From Trichormus variabilis 0441 (GTDB lineage Bacteria; Cyanobacteriota; Cyanobacteriia; Cyanobacteriales; Nostocaceae), in assembly GCF_009856605.1 (NCBI RefSeq), contig NZ_CP047242.1, positions 5,212,501-5,276,500 of the forward strand: a stretch of DNA of 64,000 nt. The letters are read 5' to 3'. The position numbers and the translations under genes are program-made. Positions 1-8,868 of the stretch are shown one piece after another. The stretch's first letter is position 1. The number at the start of each line of letters is the position of its first letter. The notes beneath the pieces are model-generated. The model was given only the letters and a program-made list of their open reading frames with translations. It was not told where the DNA came from and made no database searches.

Positions 1-747
1 CATCCAGAGTGGTTAACAAAAAAGCGTAATGGTGGACAAACTTCAATTAGTGCTGCTGGTGAGGTGGTGTGGCTTAATCCTTTCCACCCACAAGTACAAC
101 GTTTGATTACTGACCTTGTATTGGAAATTGTGACCAATTATGACGTTGATGGTATACAGTTCGATGATCACATGAGTTTGCCTCATGAATTTGGTTACGA
201 TAAATATACAATTTCTTTGTATACTAAAGAGACCAAAAATGCACCTCCAGCTAATCATCAAGATCCAGCATGGGTGCGCTGGCGTTCTGATAAGATTACA
301 GCGTTTATGGTGAAGCTAAACCAAGCTGTAAAAGCGAGAAAACCTAAGATAATTTTCTCGGTAGCTCCCAATTATTACGATTTTGCCTACAAGTCTCAGC
401 TACAAGATTGGCTTGCTTGGATACGTCTCAAGATTGTTGATGAGCTAATTGTGCAAGTATATCGTCCTAACCTACAAAGTTTTATTTCTACTATTTCTCG
501 TCCAGAAATTCAAGAAGCACAAAAATTAATACCAACTGGCATTGGAATTATGACAGGATTACGCAATAATGCTGTTCCTATGTCACAAATTAAATCTCAA
601 GTGCGGACTACGAGAGAACGGGGCTTGGGGGTAGCTTTTTTCTACTACCGTAGCCTTTGGGATTATAGCCAGGAAGATTTAGATGAGCGCCAAGCAGGAT
701 TCCAAGCTCTTTTCCCTAATTCTGCACTCCGTGCAAGAATTGAATAA
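1..747 (+). CDS. Family 10-like glycosyl hydrolase (GHL10/DUF187), 3' part
   Basis: The reading frame is open from base 1, so the N-terminal part lies outside the window; 248 codons are present. The motifs WLNPFHPQVQ and VDGIQFDDHMSLP are typical of the YngK/GHL10 (DUF187) TIM-barrel hydrolases, in which such acidic residues at strand ends are presumed catalytic. Near the C-terminus the segment GVAFFYYRSLWDY fits the last barrel strands. Family members are usually exported and thought to act on cell-wall or exopolysaccharide glycans; the substrate here is unknown. The signal peptide, if any, is outside the window. No partner gene follows closely: the next gene begins about 150 bases downstream. 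Confidence 0.8.
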   Translation, partial: HPEWLTKKRNGGQTSISAAGEVVWLNPFHPQVQRLITDLVLEIVTNYDVDGIQFDDHMSLPHEFGYDKYTISLYTKETKNAPPANHQDPAWVRWRSDKITAFMVKLNQAVKARKPKIIFSVAPNYYDFAYKSQLQDWLAWIRLKIVDELIVQVYRPNLQSFISTISRPEIQEAQKLIPTGIGIMTGLRNNAVPMSQIKSQVRTTRERGLGVAFFYYRSLWDYSQEDLDERQAGFQALFPNSALRARIE

Positions 748-900
748 TATTGTTAGGGGAAGATTAAAACTATTAGGAAATTCCTTGATCATCAACTGGG
801 ATGAGGTTGGCGTAATAGATACCTAAGGGAGAGCCGATCGCCCCAGCACACCATAAAATATAAAATCATCATCTGCCAAGAGTCAGCTATATCTCCCATC

Positions 901-2550
901 ATGCCTTTTACAGAGGTTCTACACCCGTTGTCAGATTTTATTGAATATGATTTGACCGATGATGACTTATCAGCTAACTATTGGTATGAAGGGTATTGTC
1001 TGCAATCTGGTGATTTATTAAGGCTGCCTCGTACTGCTTTAGTAGAGACGATCGCTCATAGTTTAATGCAATACCTTGCTAAGGATGAACGTTATTCCCG
1101 TGAAGGTAAAATGTATGGCATATTGCTAGTTGAAATACCCACGGGTGAAAGACGAGTACTTAAAGCTTTCTCTGGGTCGCTAAACGGACAAAATGTATTT
1201 GATGGCTGGGTTCCACCAATTCCGGGAAGAGAACAAGTTGCTATACAAGAGGAGCATACTTTAGCTGAGTTAGATGCTATTAAGCAGGAATTGATTACCC
1301 TCAAGCAACTACCACAAAGACAAGAGTACGAAACTCTTTCTAGAGAGTTTGAGCAGCAGTTGCAAGCAATGAGCGATCGCCATCGTTATCGCAAATCTCA
1401 ACGACAACAACAACGTCAGCTAATAGACGAAACTATTTCACCAGCAACCCTCACTACTACTTTAGAACAGCTTGATGAAGAAAGTCGTCAGGATGGAATT
1501 GAACGACGGCGACTCAAGCAAGAACGAGACACAGTTCTGCAACCATTACAAGAAGCGATCGCCTCAGCAAATATTAAAATACAACACCTCAAGCAAAAGC
1601 GGAAAGCCCTATCTCGGCAATTACAGGTGCAAATGCACGCTGCTTACTCCCTGATGAATTTTTTAGGGCAATCTGTATCATTACAGCAATTGATGCCGAA
1701 TGGCTTACCTACAGGAACGGGAGACTGTTGTGCGCCAAAACTCTTACACTATGCAGCCACGCATGGACTGAAACCTTTAGCAATGGCTGAATTTTGGTGG
1801 GGTTCATCCTGTCAAGATAAAATTCAGGGTGAGTTTTATGGCGCTTGCATGGAACGTTGTCAGCCGTTGATAGGATTTTTGTTGTCGGGTTTGAAACCTG
1901 ACTCAAACTTTGACAAAGAACAAATTAATGTGATTTATGAGGACGAATGGCTGATTGCGGTGAACAAACCTGCGGGGTTGTTATCAGTTCCTGGTCGTTA
2001 TTTTGATACCCAAGATAGCGTTCTTAGCCGTTTGCGCCGTTTGTTAACTCAGGAAACAATGCTTGCTGCTGTGCATCGCTTAGATCAAGATACCTCTGGT
2101 ATTCTCTTACTGGCAAGAGACAGGCAAACTTATCGTCAACTTAGCCAGCAGTTTCAACAGCGACAAGTTCATAAGGTTTATGAAGCCATACTTGCCGGCG
2201 TTGTCAGCACAGAGACTGGGATAATTGATTTACCATTGTGGGGAGATCCAGAGAATCGACCTTATCAGCAAGTTGATTGGCAACGTGGTAAACCTAGCGT
2301 GACAAACTTTCGGGCGATCGCCAGGGAAGGAGATTACACCCGCGTAGAATTTGTACCACTCACCGGACGCACCCATCAATTAAGAGTTCATGCGTCAGAT
2401 GTGCAAGGATTGGGGGTGGTAATTTTGGGCGATCGCTTTTATGGTTGCACTGCTAAAGCAAATCGATTACATTTGCACGCTAGAGAACTCTGCTTTCTGC
2501 ATCCACACTCAGGAAAAATAATTCACTTACAAGTAAAGACACCATTTTAA
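901..2550 (+). CDS. RluA-family pseudouridine synthase with long N-terminal extension
   Basis: Converts uridine to pseudouridine in rRNA or tRNA. The C-terminal ~210 residues form the catalytic domain: INVIYEDEWLIAVNKPAGLLSVPG opens it in two family motifs, and HRLDQDTSGILLLAR carries the catalytic Asp, followed by GRTHQLRVH. The first ~330 residues are not part of the usual fold: they include a charged, probably coiled-coil stretch (about residues 125-250) and a Cys-containing segment (GDCCAPKLLHYAATHGLKPLAMAEFWWG). This two-part layout at ~550 residues is known in cyanobacterial and some proteobacterial RluA paralogs. Target nucleotide cannot be told from sequence. ATG start at 901; single-gene unit. 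Confidence 0.88.
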   Translation: MPFTEVLHPLSDFIEYDLTDDDLSANYWYEGYCLQSGDLLRLPRTALVETIAHSLMQYLAKDERYSREGKMYGILLVEIPTGERRVLKAFSGSLNGQNVFDGWVPPIPGREQVAIQEEHTLAELDAIKQELITLKQLPQRQEYETLSREFEQQLQAMSDRHRYRKSQRQQQRQLIDETISPATLTTTLEQLDEESRQDGIERRRLKQERDTVLQPLQEAIASANIKIQHLKQKRKALSRQLQVQMHAAYSLMNFLGQSVSLQQLMPNGLPTGTGDCCAPKLLHYAATHGLKPLAMAEFWWGSSCQDKIQGEFYGACMERCQPLIGFLLSGLKPDSNFDKEQINVIYEDEWLIAVNKPAGLLSVPGRYFDTQDSVLSRLRRLLTQETMLAAVHRLDQDTSGILLLARDRQTYRQLSQQFQQRQVHKVYEAILAGVVSTETGIIDLPLWGDPENRPYQQVDWQRGKPSVTNFRAIAREGDYTRVEFVPLTGRTHQLRVHASDVQGLGVVILGDRFYGCTAKANRLHLHARELCFLHPHSGKIIHLQVKTPF

Positions 2551-2657
2551 CTGAGTTGCTCTTTTTGTATTGGCAGGGAGGGTATGAGATAGAAATGTTT
2601 GACTCCACAAATATCAAGAGTGTACAACCTCTTGGATTCTCAATCCCCAATCCCCGA

Positions 2658-3158
2658 TTAGTTATTGTGTAAGGCAGACACCTTTGCCAAAGCATCCTTG
2701 ACGTTGCTGGGTAACTGACGCATGATCTTACCCCTATCTCTATCCAAGGCCACTAATGTCACTTTGGCAGTAACAAATAGTTGCCGTCCATCAGTGGAGA
2801 CAATAGCGTAATCCCAGTTGATCCGGACACCAGTCACATCTATCATCCGCGCTTTTACCACCACCGCCATACCTAGCTGAACTGAACGATGATAGCGGAT
2901 AGAAAGTTCTACTACAGGTAAGTCACAGCCTAAGGCAACTAAATCAGCAAACTCAATGCCAATAGAACGCAAACATTCTACTCTGGCTTCTTCCATCCAA
3001 GTTAAATAGGTACCATGCCAAACAATACCTGCATAGTCAGTATGGTGGGGATGAACTCTCACCGGATACTCAAACCAACTATCAAACTGACGTAATGATG
3101 AAACTTCGATGGCGTTGGTTGGTGGTAATTGGGATTGGTTTGATTGTTCGTCAGACAT
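2658..3158 (-). CDS. Hotdog-fold acyl-CoA thioesterase (4HBT family)
   Basis: A 166-residue hotdog thioesterase. The segment YPVRVHPHHTDYAGIVWHGTYLTWMEEARVE has the 4-hydroxybenzoyl-CoA thioesterase layout (D-x-x-G near the N-terminus, then Y..W.EEAR). It should hydrolyse an acyl- or aroyl-CoA thioester in the cytoplasm; in cyanobacteria one paralog acts on 1,4-dihydroxy-2-naphthoyl-CoA for phylloquinone, but nothing here identifies the substrate. The frame continues upstream to 3236, yet the ATG at 3158 (MSDEQSN) gives the normal family length and is preceded by an AAGAAG tract, so I chose it. Transcribed away from the 3.3-4.2 kb remnants. Confidence 0.8.
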   Translation of the reverse strand: MSDEQSNQSQLPPTNAIEVSSLRQFDSWFEYPVRVHPHHTDYAGIVWHGTYLTWMEEARVECLRSIGIEFADLVALGCDLPVVELSIRYHRSVQLGMAVVVKARMIDVTGVRINWDYAIVSTDGRQLFVTAKVTLVALDRDRGKIMRQLPSNVKDALAKVSALHNN

Positions 3159-3271
3159 CTTCTTGTTTTTGAGCAACTTAAGTTTTTCCAAGTCTGGAAT
3201 AACATAAAAAAGCGTCGCATTGTTGAATTTATTCAATTCATAAGGTTTAAACTCCTAGATAAAAGGAGTGC

Positions 3272-3526
3272 GTGGTTATGCAGTTTCATCTGCGTTATTT
3301 CAGTACTTTGGTTTCACCTATAATTTTTCTATTCAATTCTGGATTAGTACAATCACCAATTCAAGAGGTAAATTTATTTAATTACCGAGAAAAACATGAG
3401 ATATTAGTTCAGAAAAATCAGCGATCGCCTACACTAGAACTTTCTATAGGAAAGGCAGGGCTTATCTCCGAGACACAACGCGAACAACTATCGCCAATTG
3501 AAACATTAAATAAAAAGCGTTGCTGA
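3272..3526 (+). CDS. Small hypothetical protein with N-terminal signal-like segment
   Basis: An 84-residue reading frame that I do not recognise. It starts with a hydrophobic stretch (about residues 9-25, FSTLVSPIIFLFNSGL) that could be a signal peptide, followed by a polar segment with no motif. It precedes a repeat-rich stretch and a CHAT-domain fragment on the same strand. It may be the surviving 5' end of a secreted TPR-CHAT-type protein whose middle was lost, or a chance frame. Confidence 0.3.
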   Translation: MVMQFHLRYFSTLVSPIIFLFNSGLVQSPIQEVNLFNYREKHEILVQKNQRSPTLELSIGKAGLISETQREQLSPIETLNKKRC

Positions 3527-3544
3527 TTGATGGGATGATTTTTA

Positions 3545-3650
3545 TCTCACGCATACTGCTAAGGCGGAACCCTAAGGGTAGGTGCAAAGGCGCATTCGCC
3601 CTTGGCGTTCCCGTTCGCGTTAGCGTCTCCGAAGGAGAAGGGTAGAATCG
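3545..3650. repeat. Dispersed Nostoc-type GC-rich repeat
   Basis: About 100 bases that are much richer in GC than their surroundings and carry several short inverted pieces (CCCTAAGGG; TCTCC-GAA-GGAGA; GTTCGCGTTAGCG). Sequence of this style (CGTTCGCGTTAGCGTCTCC) is scattered through Nostoc/Anabaena genomes as a small non-coding repeat. It lies exactly between the 84-residue frame and the CHAT remnant, so it may mark the deletion or insertion that broke the gene. Confidence 0.55.
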
Positions 3651-3660
3651 ACTTTCAGCT

Positions 3661-4239
3661 TTGTCGAGAAGTCTAAATTCATCCCGCAAATATGCAACGC
3701 CAAATAAACAAGCAATCCTCAATTCCCAACAAGACCAGCCGCAAGTTACAGTACCACAGATGGATGATTATACGATTGTCCATCTAGCAACTCATGCAGC
3801 CTTTGTGGTCGGTAAACCACAAGATTCATTTATTTTATTTGGTAATGGCGATCGCGTGAATCTGTCAGATATTGCCACATGGTCACTACCTCATGTAGAT
3901 TTGGCAGTTTTGAGCGCCTGTGAATCTGCTTCAGGTGGTAAGTTGAGCGATGGTCAAGAAATTTTAGGCTTTGGTTATCAGATACAAAAAACCGGCGCAA
4001 AGGCAGCTATGGCCTCGCTTTGGGCTGTAGATGATGGTGGCACTCAAGCATTAATGAGTATGTTTTATCACAAATTATCTACAGGCAAAGTAACTAAAAC
4101 CGTAGCTTTACGGCAAGCTCAAACAGCTTTAATTAGAGATATAGAGTCAACCAATCACATCATCCCTGTAGCCACCAAGGGTAACTTTCATCACCCCTAC
4201 TACTGGGCATCTTTCATTTTGATTGGGAATGGCTTGTAG
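3661..4239 (+). pseudogene. CHAT-domain protease remnant (C-terminal part only)
   Basis: Codes for the C-terminal ~160 residues of a CHAT (caspase HetF associated with TPRs) domain. The His-Cys pair is intact: IVHLATHAAF and LAVLSACESASGG, followed by GFGYQIQKTGAKAAMASLWAVDD and the terminal YYWASFILIGNG. CHAT proteins of cyanobacteria normally have a long TPR region and an earlier half of the CHAT domain; both are missing, and the frame begins with ~30 residues unlike the family just after a dispersed repeat. I read it as a 5'-truncated relic; a short expressed protein cannot be excluded because the remaining frame is clean. Confidence 0.75.
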
Positions 4240-4326
4240 AATAATTCGTAATTCGTAAATTTACTTTAAGGTAGAGAATTGATGCTCCATTGTCCCTGTA
4301 TGGAGGTTGTTTAATTACGAATTATT
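4240..4326. repeat. Nested inverted repeat behind the CHAT remnant
   Basis: AATAATTCGTAATT at 4240-4253 pairs perfectly with AATTACGAATTATT at 4313-4326. Inside the loop CTCCAT pairs with ATGGAG around 4285-4305. The two-level hairpin starts at the end of the CHAT remnant and could be a small mobile repeat or a structured transcript end. No poly-T run follows directly. Confidence 0.5.
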
Positions 4327-4495
4327 CGGGCTTCAGCACACAGTATAGAGTGCAGCAATTAGCTAAATTAATTACGCAAGAGTAAATATAGATAGCTAAG
4401 AATTGCCAGCCAAGTCTGAATCACTAAGTTTTTGGGTGAGATTTAATCAATTTTCAATGAAAAATTGACTATTAAAACTATATGTACAGAAATTT

Positions 4496-4840
4496 TTAAC
4501 CTCGTTTTGCCAACGCCTTGTTCCCGGAACTAACTGGCGTAGGTTGCTTCACAAGATTTGCTAGTTCTTGTAACTGGTTAATTGCCTCTGCACCTTCCAA
4601 TTTCATCAATTCGCGATCGTCTCGCATCTCTGTCCAAGTGATCCCATAGTCAGATACTAGGAATCGTATCAAATGATTATTACCCAAGCTGACCATGAAC
4701 GAAGCACTGTTCATTTGGTCGCCGCAGGTATAACAAGAGGCAGGATATCCACGCCGTTCGAGTACAATTGCCAAGGCTTGGAGGTTCATTACCAAGTCTT
4801 GAACAAACTGCCGATGTTGATGAGCTAGTCTTAGAAACAC
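4496..4840 (-). CDS. DUF1815 family protein
   Basis: A 114-residue cytoplasmic protein of the cyanobacterial DUF1815 family; MFLRLAHQHRQFVQDLVMNLQALA at the start in overlapping parts and FLVSDYGITWTEMRDD in the middle are what I recognise. Function is unknown; no catalytic motif is visible, though CYTCGDQ contains two nearby cysteines. The start codon is GTG at 4840, decided by a strong Shine-Dalgarno GGAGG six bases upstream. A weak upstream frame overlaps its start by 10 bases. Confidence 0.75.
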   Translation of the reverse strand: MFLRLAHQHRQFVQDLVMNLQALAIVLERRGYPASCYTCGDQMNSASFMVSLGNNHLIRFLVSDYGITWTEMRDDRELMKLEGAEAINQLQELANLVKQPTPVSSGNKALAKRG

Positions 4841-5079
4841 TTTTGTCCTCCAGACACCACAGTCATTTTAGTCTCTTTTATATTTTCTTTAGATTCTCTC
4901 ACCCATTGGTATTGTAAACTATCCATTACAATTACTAAGACATTTGTTGAAGTCGTTAATTGACTACCTTGCTCAGGGTAAGAGAAAACTCCACATCCTG
5001 CCGTATCAAACAATTCAGTTTGCAGAATCAACACATCAGACAGAGTTAAAAAAATTAATAATAAATTTACAAACTTCAA
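4831..5079 (-). CDS. Doubtful small secreted-type reading frame
   Basis: An 82-residue frame beginning with TTG, with a hydrophobic N-terminus (VNLLLIFLTLSDVLIL) and no recognised domain. It overlaps the DUF1815 start by 10 bases, and the GGAGG of that gene lies within its last codons, which would permit coupling. The TTG start, lack of a ribosome site and lack of a known family make it weak. Confidence 0.22.
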   Translation of the reverse strand: MKFVNLLLIFLTLSDVLILQTELFDTAGCGVFSYPEQGSQLTTSTNVLVIVMDSLQYQWVRESKENIKETKMTVVSGGQKCF

Positions 5080-5815
5080 TCTGATTTTGTGATTGTTAGC
5101 AGTGATGGCATCAAGATTAACTCAGATTTAACCTTAGTCAACTATAGAAAAATCACGGATTGCACTTTTATACTAAATGTGGTTCATTCGTGATTATTAC
5201 AGTTTTTCAGCCTAGTTAATGTTCTCTACAGAGTTGTTATACAGTAAAATTACGGTTTTTCTTACTGCGGATTGTTACTAGATTTTGCTGCACCCAATTC
5301 AACCCCTCCTGGGTTTATAGAGTTAAATGGATGAGGGCGCAAGCTTTAGAGTGAAAATGAAGGCGTAATGGCCAAATATAGTAGGGGGGGTTGATTACAC
5401 TTCAGGAAAAGATAACTACAGCCCGAATATCTATAGGCATAAGACCGAGCATAACTAAACTAAAGATAAGTGTGTTGCCATTTCGGCAGTATTTTTTTAG
5501 GCTCTAAACGTTAAAAAAAATTAAGTAGATCACAAATATCCCCTTTGCAGATAGAACAGATTTCCTTTAAGAATGTCGAGCCTCCTAAAACTCTGTAGCC
5601 AATCATATTCAAGACTAACAGTAAGTCACTCTAGCGAGAGTTATAGATACAGAACTTAAAAAGCAATAGAACTGGCTAAAGTGTGCCTGATCACTTGATC
5701 TCTTGTGGAACAGGACTATTTGCTGTGAGAGGGTGTAAGGGTTCAGGGGTGTGGCGATGTAGGGGTGTAAGGATTTTGGACACATACACCCTTTCCCGAT
5801 CTTTTGACAGAAATT
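5080..5815. other. Gene-free 736-base stretch, possible non-coding RNA
   Basis: No convincing reading frame. Two structural signals are visible: AATTCAACCCCTCCT (5296-5310) can pair with the G-rich AGGGGGGGTTGATT (5383-5396), with a competing small hairpin AACCC-CTCCT-GGGTT at 5301-5315; and TGCC-ATTTC-GGCA (5476-5488) is followed by seven T at 5492-5498, like an intrinsic terminator on the + strand. Together they could bound a ~200-nt transcript ending near 5498, but no promoter or family match is recognised. Confidence 0.3.
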
Positions 5816-6031
5816 TTAGGCGGCTACTTGCCACCAACCAAAAGCCGGCCCGATAAAACGGATAGTTACCCAAGCAACAACCATTACACCGATTCCTACC
5901 CAAGCACCGCGAGTAGTCCAGCTAACGAATAGTTCAGCTTGAGATTTAGTGATGGGAACCCAAGATAAGATGCGGGTGTCTTGCCCGTACTGTTCTCCCA
6001 TAGTTGTTTTACGACGTTTTGCTTCACCCAT
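5816..6031 (-). CDS. DUF2839 small membrane protein
   Basis: A 71-residue protein starting MGEAKRRKTTMGEQYGQ, the signature of the cyanobacterial DUF2839 family. The N-terminal ~40 residues are charged, and one transmembrane helix follows (about residues 45-62, AWVGIGVMVVAWVTIRFIG). Length is normal for the family. Function is unknown. ATG start at 6031. The gene stands alone, 125 bases downstream of the helicase-like gene on the same strand. Confidence 0.8.
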   Translation of the reverse strand: MGEAKRRKTTMGEQYGQDTRILSWVPITKSQAELFVSWTTRGAWVGIGVMVVAWVTIRFIGPAFGWWQVAA

Positions 6032-6156
6032 AGTTTAAGATTCACGATTTAGTCTAGGCTATAAATTTACTTTAATACTTATGGTCATTAGTTATTAGAG
6101 AGGTTGCACTGCAACATCTCTACATCAGTCAGCAGTCAACCTTCAATAGACTGATG

Positions 6157-7713
6157 CTAGGCTGAATTTTCTTCACCACTGGGGGCAAACAGGCTGGGAT
6201 CGAGATAGTTAAGGCGTGCTAGAGGGCTGAGGACATTGAGGATTTGAGAACCATAACTACGGTTGACGACACGACTATCGAGTAAAGCGACAATGCCTTG
6301 ATTTTCACGCACGGGGGCTACGGCTCTTTGTAGTTCATTTAAGGCAGTTGGTAATAAAAATAAACGAAACCAATCTTGATGCGATCGCTTATAGTGAGCT
6401 ACTCTACCAGCCACTAGAGGGTGTTCTAAAGATGGTAAGGGTAAAGTTGCAATCACTAACAGTTGAGGCGCAGGTAAGACAGCCTGATGTTCTCGCCAAA
6501 ATTCCCAACCACTCACCAAAATACCATTTTCATCTAGACAGGTTTTTTCTACCTGTACCCTCGAACCAAATTCTGAGGCTAAAATTGCTCCCACCTGTGC
6601 CTTTAATGGCACATCTCCTACAAGCAACACCGTCAATCCTGGTGCAGTAGCACTTAGACAGACTAAAGTCCGCACCTTGTGAATGAATGCGGCTTGAAAC
6701 TCTGGTGTATTAGGTAGAGGTAACTTGTAAGGTATGTAGAGTTGAATTGCCTCTGATTGGCTATCAGAAGCGAATTTTAAGCAGGTTAAATCATCTAAAC
6801 CTAGACGCTCTTGAAACAAAGGAGCCTCGGTTTCTGGCTCTAAGGCGCTGCCAATGAGGACTACTGGCTGTCGTTGCCAAATAGGTGCAAGAATTTCTCC
6901 TAATTCGATTGGTGCGTAATGTAATGAAAATAAACCTTGGCGACGGGCGATTGTTGCCCAGAAGAGGAGTGGAGAGGATGAGGGGGGATGATTTTGCTCG
7001 CTGGGTAATTGCTGCCAGAATTGCTGCCATACTTCTGGTACACCTGATGCTGATTCTAAAACCGTGTAGAGTTTGGTTAAAATATCAGTTTCTGACTGGG
7101 AGATTAAATAGCACTCATAGGGATTTGCTGGATGCTTGAACAGTTCACTGGTCAATTCAATTCTTGCAGCCCGGATTGTTTCAGCTTGTTCGGGGCAGGC
7201 TAGTATAAGTTGATCCCAGTCTTGGGGTTGAATATCTCTAGTCAGCTGATCACGTACCCAATCTTCTAAATCATCGACTCCATCAATTATGGTGGGTATA
7301 CCTTGGGGGAAATTATCAGCAGATGTTAGCTGTCCTTTTAGCCAAGCTTCTGGGGAAGTTAGAAGTATTCCTTGGAACTCAGGGTTAGGCCAAACGTCAC
7401 CTGTTCTGATTGGTTTATTGACTTGTAGCCACTGCTGTAAACGAGGAATTTCGACTCGCAGTAGTAGTTGTTGCACTGTTTCTGTGGCAACAATAATTAC
7501 AGGGCCATGCCACATCAGAGCGGAGGCAATAAAACTTGTGCGATACCGTCCTTGATAGCCACAAACAGCCCCTACTTGAATTAAGGCGCTACGTCCCAGA
7601 CGCAAGGCGCGTGCTACCAACCTTGCCATCGTTAAATGATGGGGCCAGGAAGGGAAACCCGCCTGCGATCGCAAAAAGTTATGTAATGACAAATGAACTT
7701 CTGCTTCAATCAC
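6157..7713 (-). CDS. DinG/XPD-like helicase homolog with degenerate ATPase motifs
   Basis: A 518-residue protein whose C-terminal half matches the DinG helicase C-terminal domain: VAPVRENQGIVALLDSRVVNRSYG corresponds to motif VI of DinG, where the family has a Q/R-rich element and D-R-x-x-x-x-x-Y-G. In the N-terminal half the positions of the nucleotide-binding motifs are recognisable but changed: the Walker A region reads QVGAVCGYQGRYRTSF instead of G-x-G-K-T, and the Walker B/DEAH position reads IIDGVDDL. No Fe-S cysteine set is visible. It is therefore probably not an active ATPase in the usual way. GTG start at 7713. It is divergent from the M48 peptidase gene. Related proteins annotated simply as helicase occur in cyanobacteria, as far as I recall. 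Confidence 0.7.
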   Translation of the reverse strand: MIEAEVHLSLHNFLRSQAGFPSWPHHLTMARLVARALRLGRSALIQVGAVCGYQGRYRTSFIASALMWHGPVIIVATETVQQLLLRVEIPRLQQWLQVNKPIRTGDVWPNPEFQGILLTSPEAWLKGQLTSADNFPQGIPTIIDGVDDLEDWVRDQLTRDIQPQDWDQLILACPEQAETIRAARIELTSELFKHPANPYECYLISQSETDILTKLYTVLESASGVPEVWQQFWQQLPSEQNHPPSSSPLLFWATIARRQGLFSLHYAPIELGEILAPIWQRQPVVLIGSALEPETEAPLFQERLGLDDLTCLKFASDSQSEAIQLYIPYKLPLPNTPEFQAAFIHKVRTLVCLSATAPGLTVLLVGDVPLKAQVGAILASEFGSRVQVEKTCLDENGILVSGWEFWREHQAVLPAPQLLVIATLPLPSLEHPLVAGRVAHYKRSHQDWFRLFLLPTALNELQRAVAPVRENQGIVALLDSRVVNRSYGSQILNVLSPLARLNYLDPSLFAPSGEENSA

Positions 7714-7776
7714 ACGCTTTCCATCCCATACAAAATGACTTTAATTGCCAATAGCCCCATTTCTATTATCTCTTTT

Positions 7777-7846
7777 GTCAGTTGTTAATTGTCAGTTGTC
7801 AGTTGCATTCATACTGGCCACTAACTACTGACTACTGACCACTAAC
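7777..7846. repeat. Imperfect tandem short repeats (GTCAGTT / ACTACTG)
   Basis: Runs of GTCAGTTGT and its near-complement ACTGACTACTGACCACTAAC fill the divergent intergenic stretch before the M48 peptidase. This style of 7-9-base degenerate tandem repeat is common in Nostocaceae intergenic DNA and recurs near 18710, 45610 and 61880 in this window. Confidence 0.6.
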
Positions 7847-7861
7847 CCATTACCCTGAATT

Positions 7862-8824
7862 ATGCCAACTTACACAGGAATTTCCAGCGAAGCCTTCAGA
7901 CATCCACTGGATCGCCAAGCCGAGCAAGCTTTGCGAAATTTACCAGGATTTGATTTGATTGCTCGTAAATTTGTGGAATTTGTCTACGAACGCCCTCAGC
8001 TAGTCTATCTAATGGGCAACACCATCCAAGTAGGGCCTCGGCAATATTCCACTATTTACCAGATGTTTCGGGAGTGTGTGCGGGATTTGGATATTTATCC
8101 AGAACCTACACTGTTTGTTTCACAAAATCCTCAGGCAAATAGCTACGCATTAGGTCAAGAGAATCCTTACATAGTCATAAACACAGGGATACTAGACTTA
8201 CTCAACGAAGCCGAAATTAGGGCGGTGTTAGCCCATGAACTGGGGCATATTAAATGTGGTCATACTATTCTAATTCAAATGGCGATGTGGGCGATGAGTG
8301 CGGCTTCTGCCTTAGGAGAATTAACCTTTGGCATTGGTAATTTTGTCTCTCAAGCCTTAATTTATGCGTTTTTTGAATGGCGGCGCAAGGCTGAGTTAAC
8401 GGCAGATAGAGCCGCCCTGTTGGTGGTTGATGACCTAAATACTGTTTTATCGTCAATGATGAAGATTTCTGGCGGTAGCAGTAAATATGCCAATGAATGC
8501 AGTTTGCAAGAATTTATTAAGCAGTCCGAAAATTATCAGGCGTTAGATGAGGATGGGCTAAATCAAGTGTATAAATTCTTAATGTACAACGGCGCTCAAG
8601 GCATGATGTTAAGCCATCCGTTCGCTGTAGAAAGAGTCCAATACCTACAACAATGGGCAGTATCCTCAGAATATCAACAAATTCGCCAAGGTAATTATCA
8701 GCGATCGCCTGCCTCTGGTTCTGTAGACGTGAAAGCCTCTACCACCACAGCCGAAGCCGAAAGATTACGCCGCCAAATTGAAGAATTACAACAAGAAATT
8801 AACAAAATGAAACGGTCTGAATAA
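7862..8824 (+). CDS. M48 family metallopeptidase
   Basis: A 320-residue zinc peptidase of the M48 family. The catalytic HELGH is in AVLAHELGHIKCGH (about residue 125), and the third zinc ligand Glu lies in WRRKAELTADRAALL. A hydrophobic patch follows the active site (MWAMSAASALGELTFGIGNFVSQALIYAFF), as in membrane-associated relatives; the C-terminal ~35 residues form a charged coiled coil (AERLRRQIEELQQEINKMK). No signal peptide, so the protease probably faces the cytoplasm. Substrate unknown. ATG start at 7862; transcribed divergently from the DinG-like gene. Confidence 0.88.
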   Translation: MPTYTGISSEAFRHPLDRQAEQALRNLPGFDLIARKFVEFVYERPQLVYLMGNTIQVGPRQYSTIYQMFRECVRDLDIYPEPTLFVSQNPQANSYALGQENPYIVINTGILDLLNEAEIRAVLAHELGHIKCGHTILIQMAMWAMSAASALGELTFGIGNFVSQALIYAFFEWRRKAELTADRAALLVVDDLNTVLSSMMKISGGSSKYANECSLQEFIKQSENYQALDEDGLNQVYKFLMYNGAQGMMLSHPFAVERVQYLQQWAVSSEYQQIRQGNYQRSPASGSVDVKASTTTAEAERLRRQIEELQQEINKMKRSE

Positions 8825-8868
8825 TGGCGATGGGTGATGGGTAATTGGTAATTGGCTATATATGCTAG

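Noticed and set aside
7777..7846. Possible CRISPR array or regulatory tandem sites
   Set aside because: Units are 7-9 bases and degenerate, without spacers; they are ordinary cyanobacterial short repeats.
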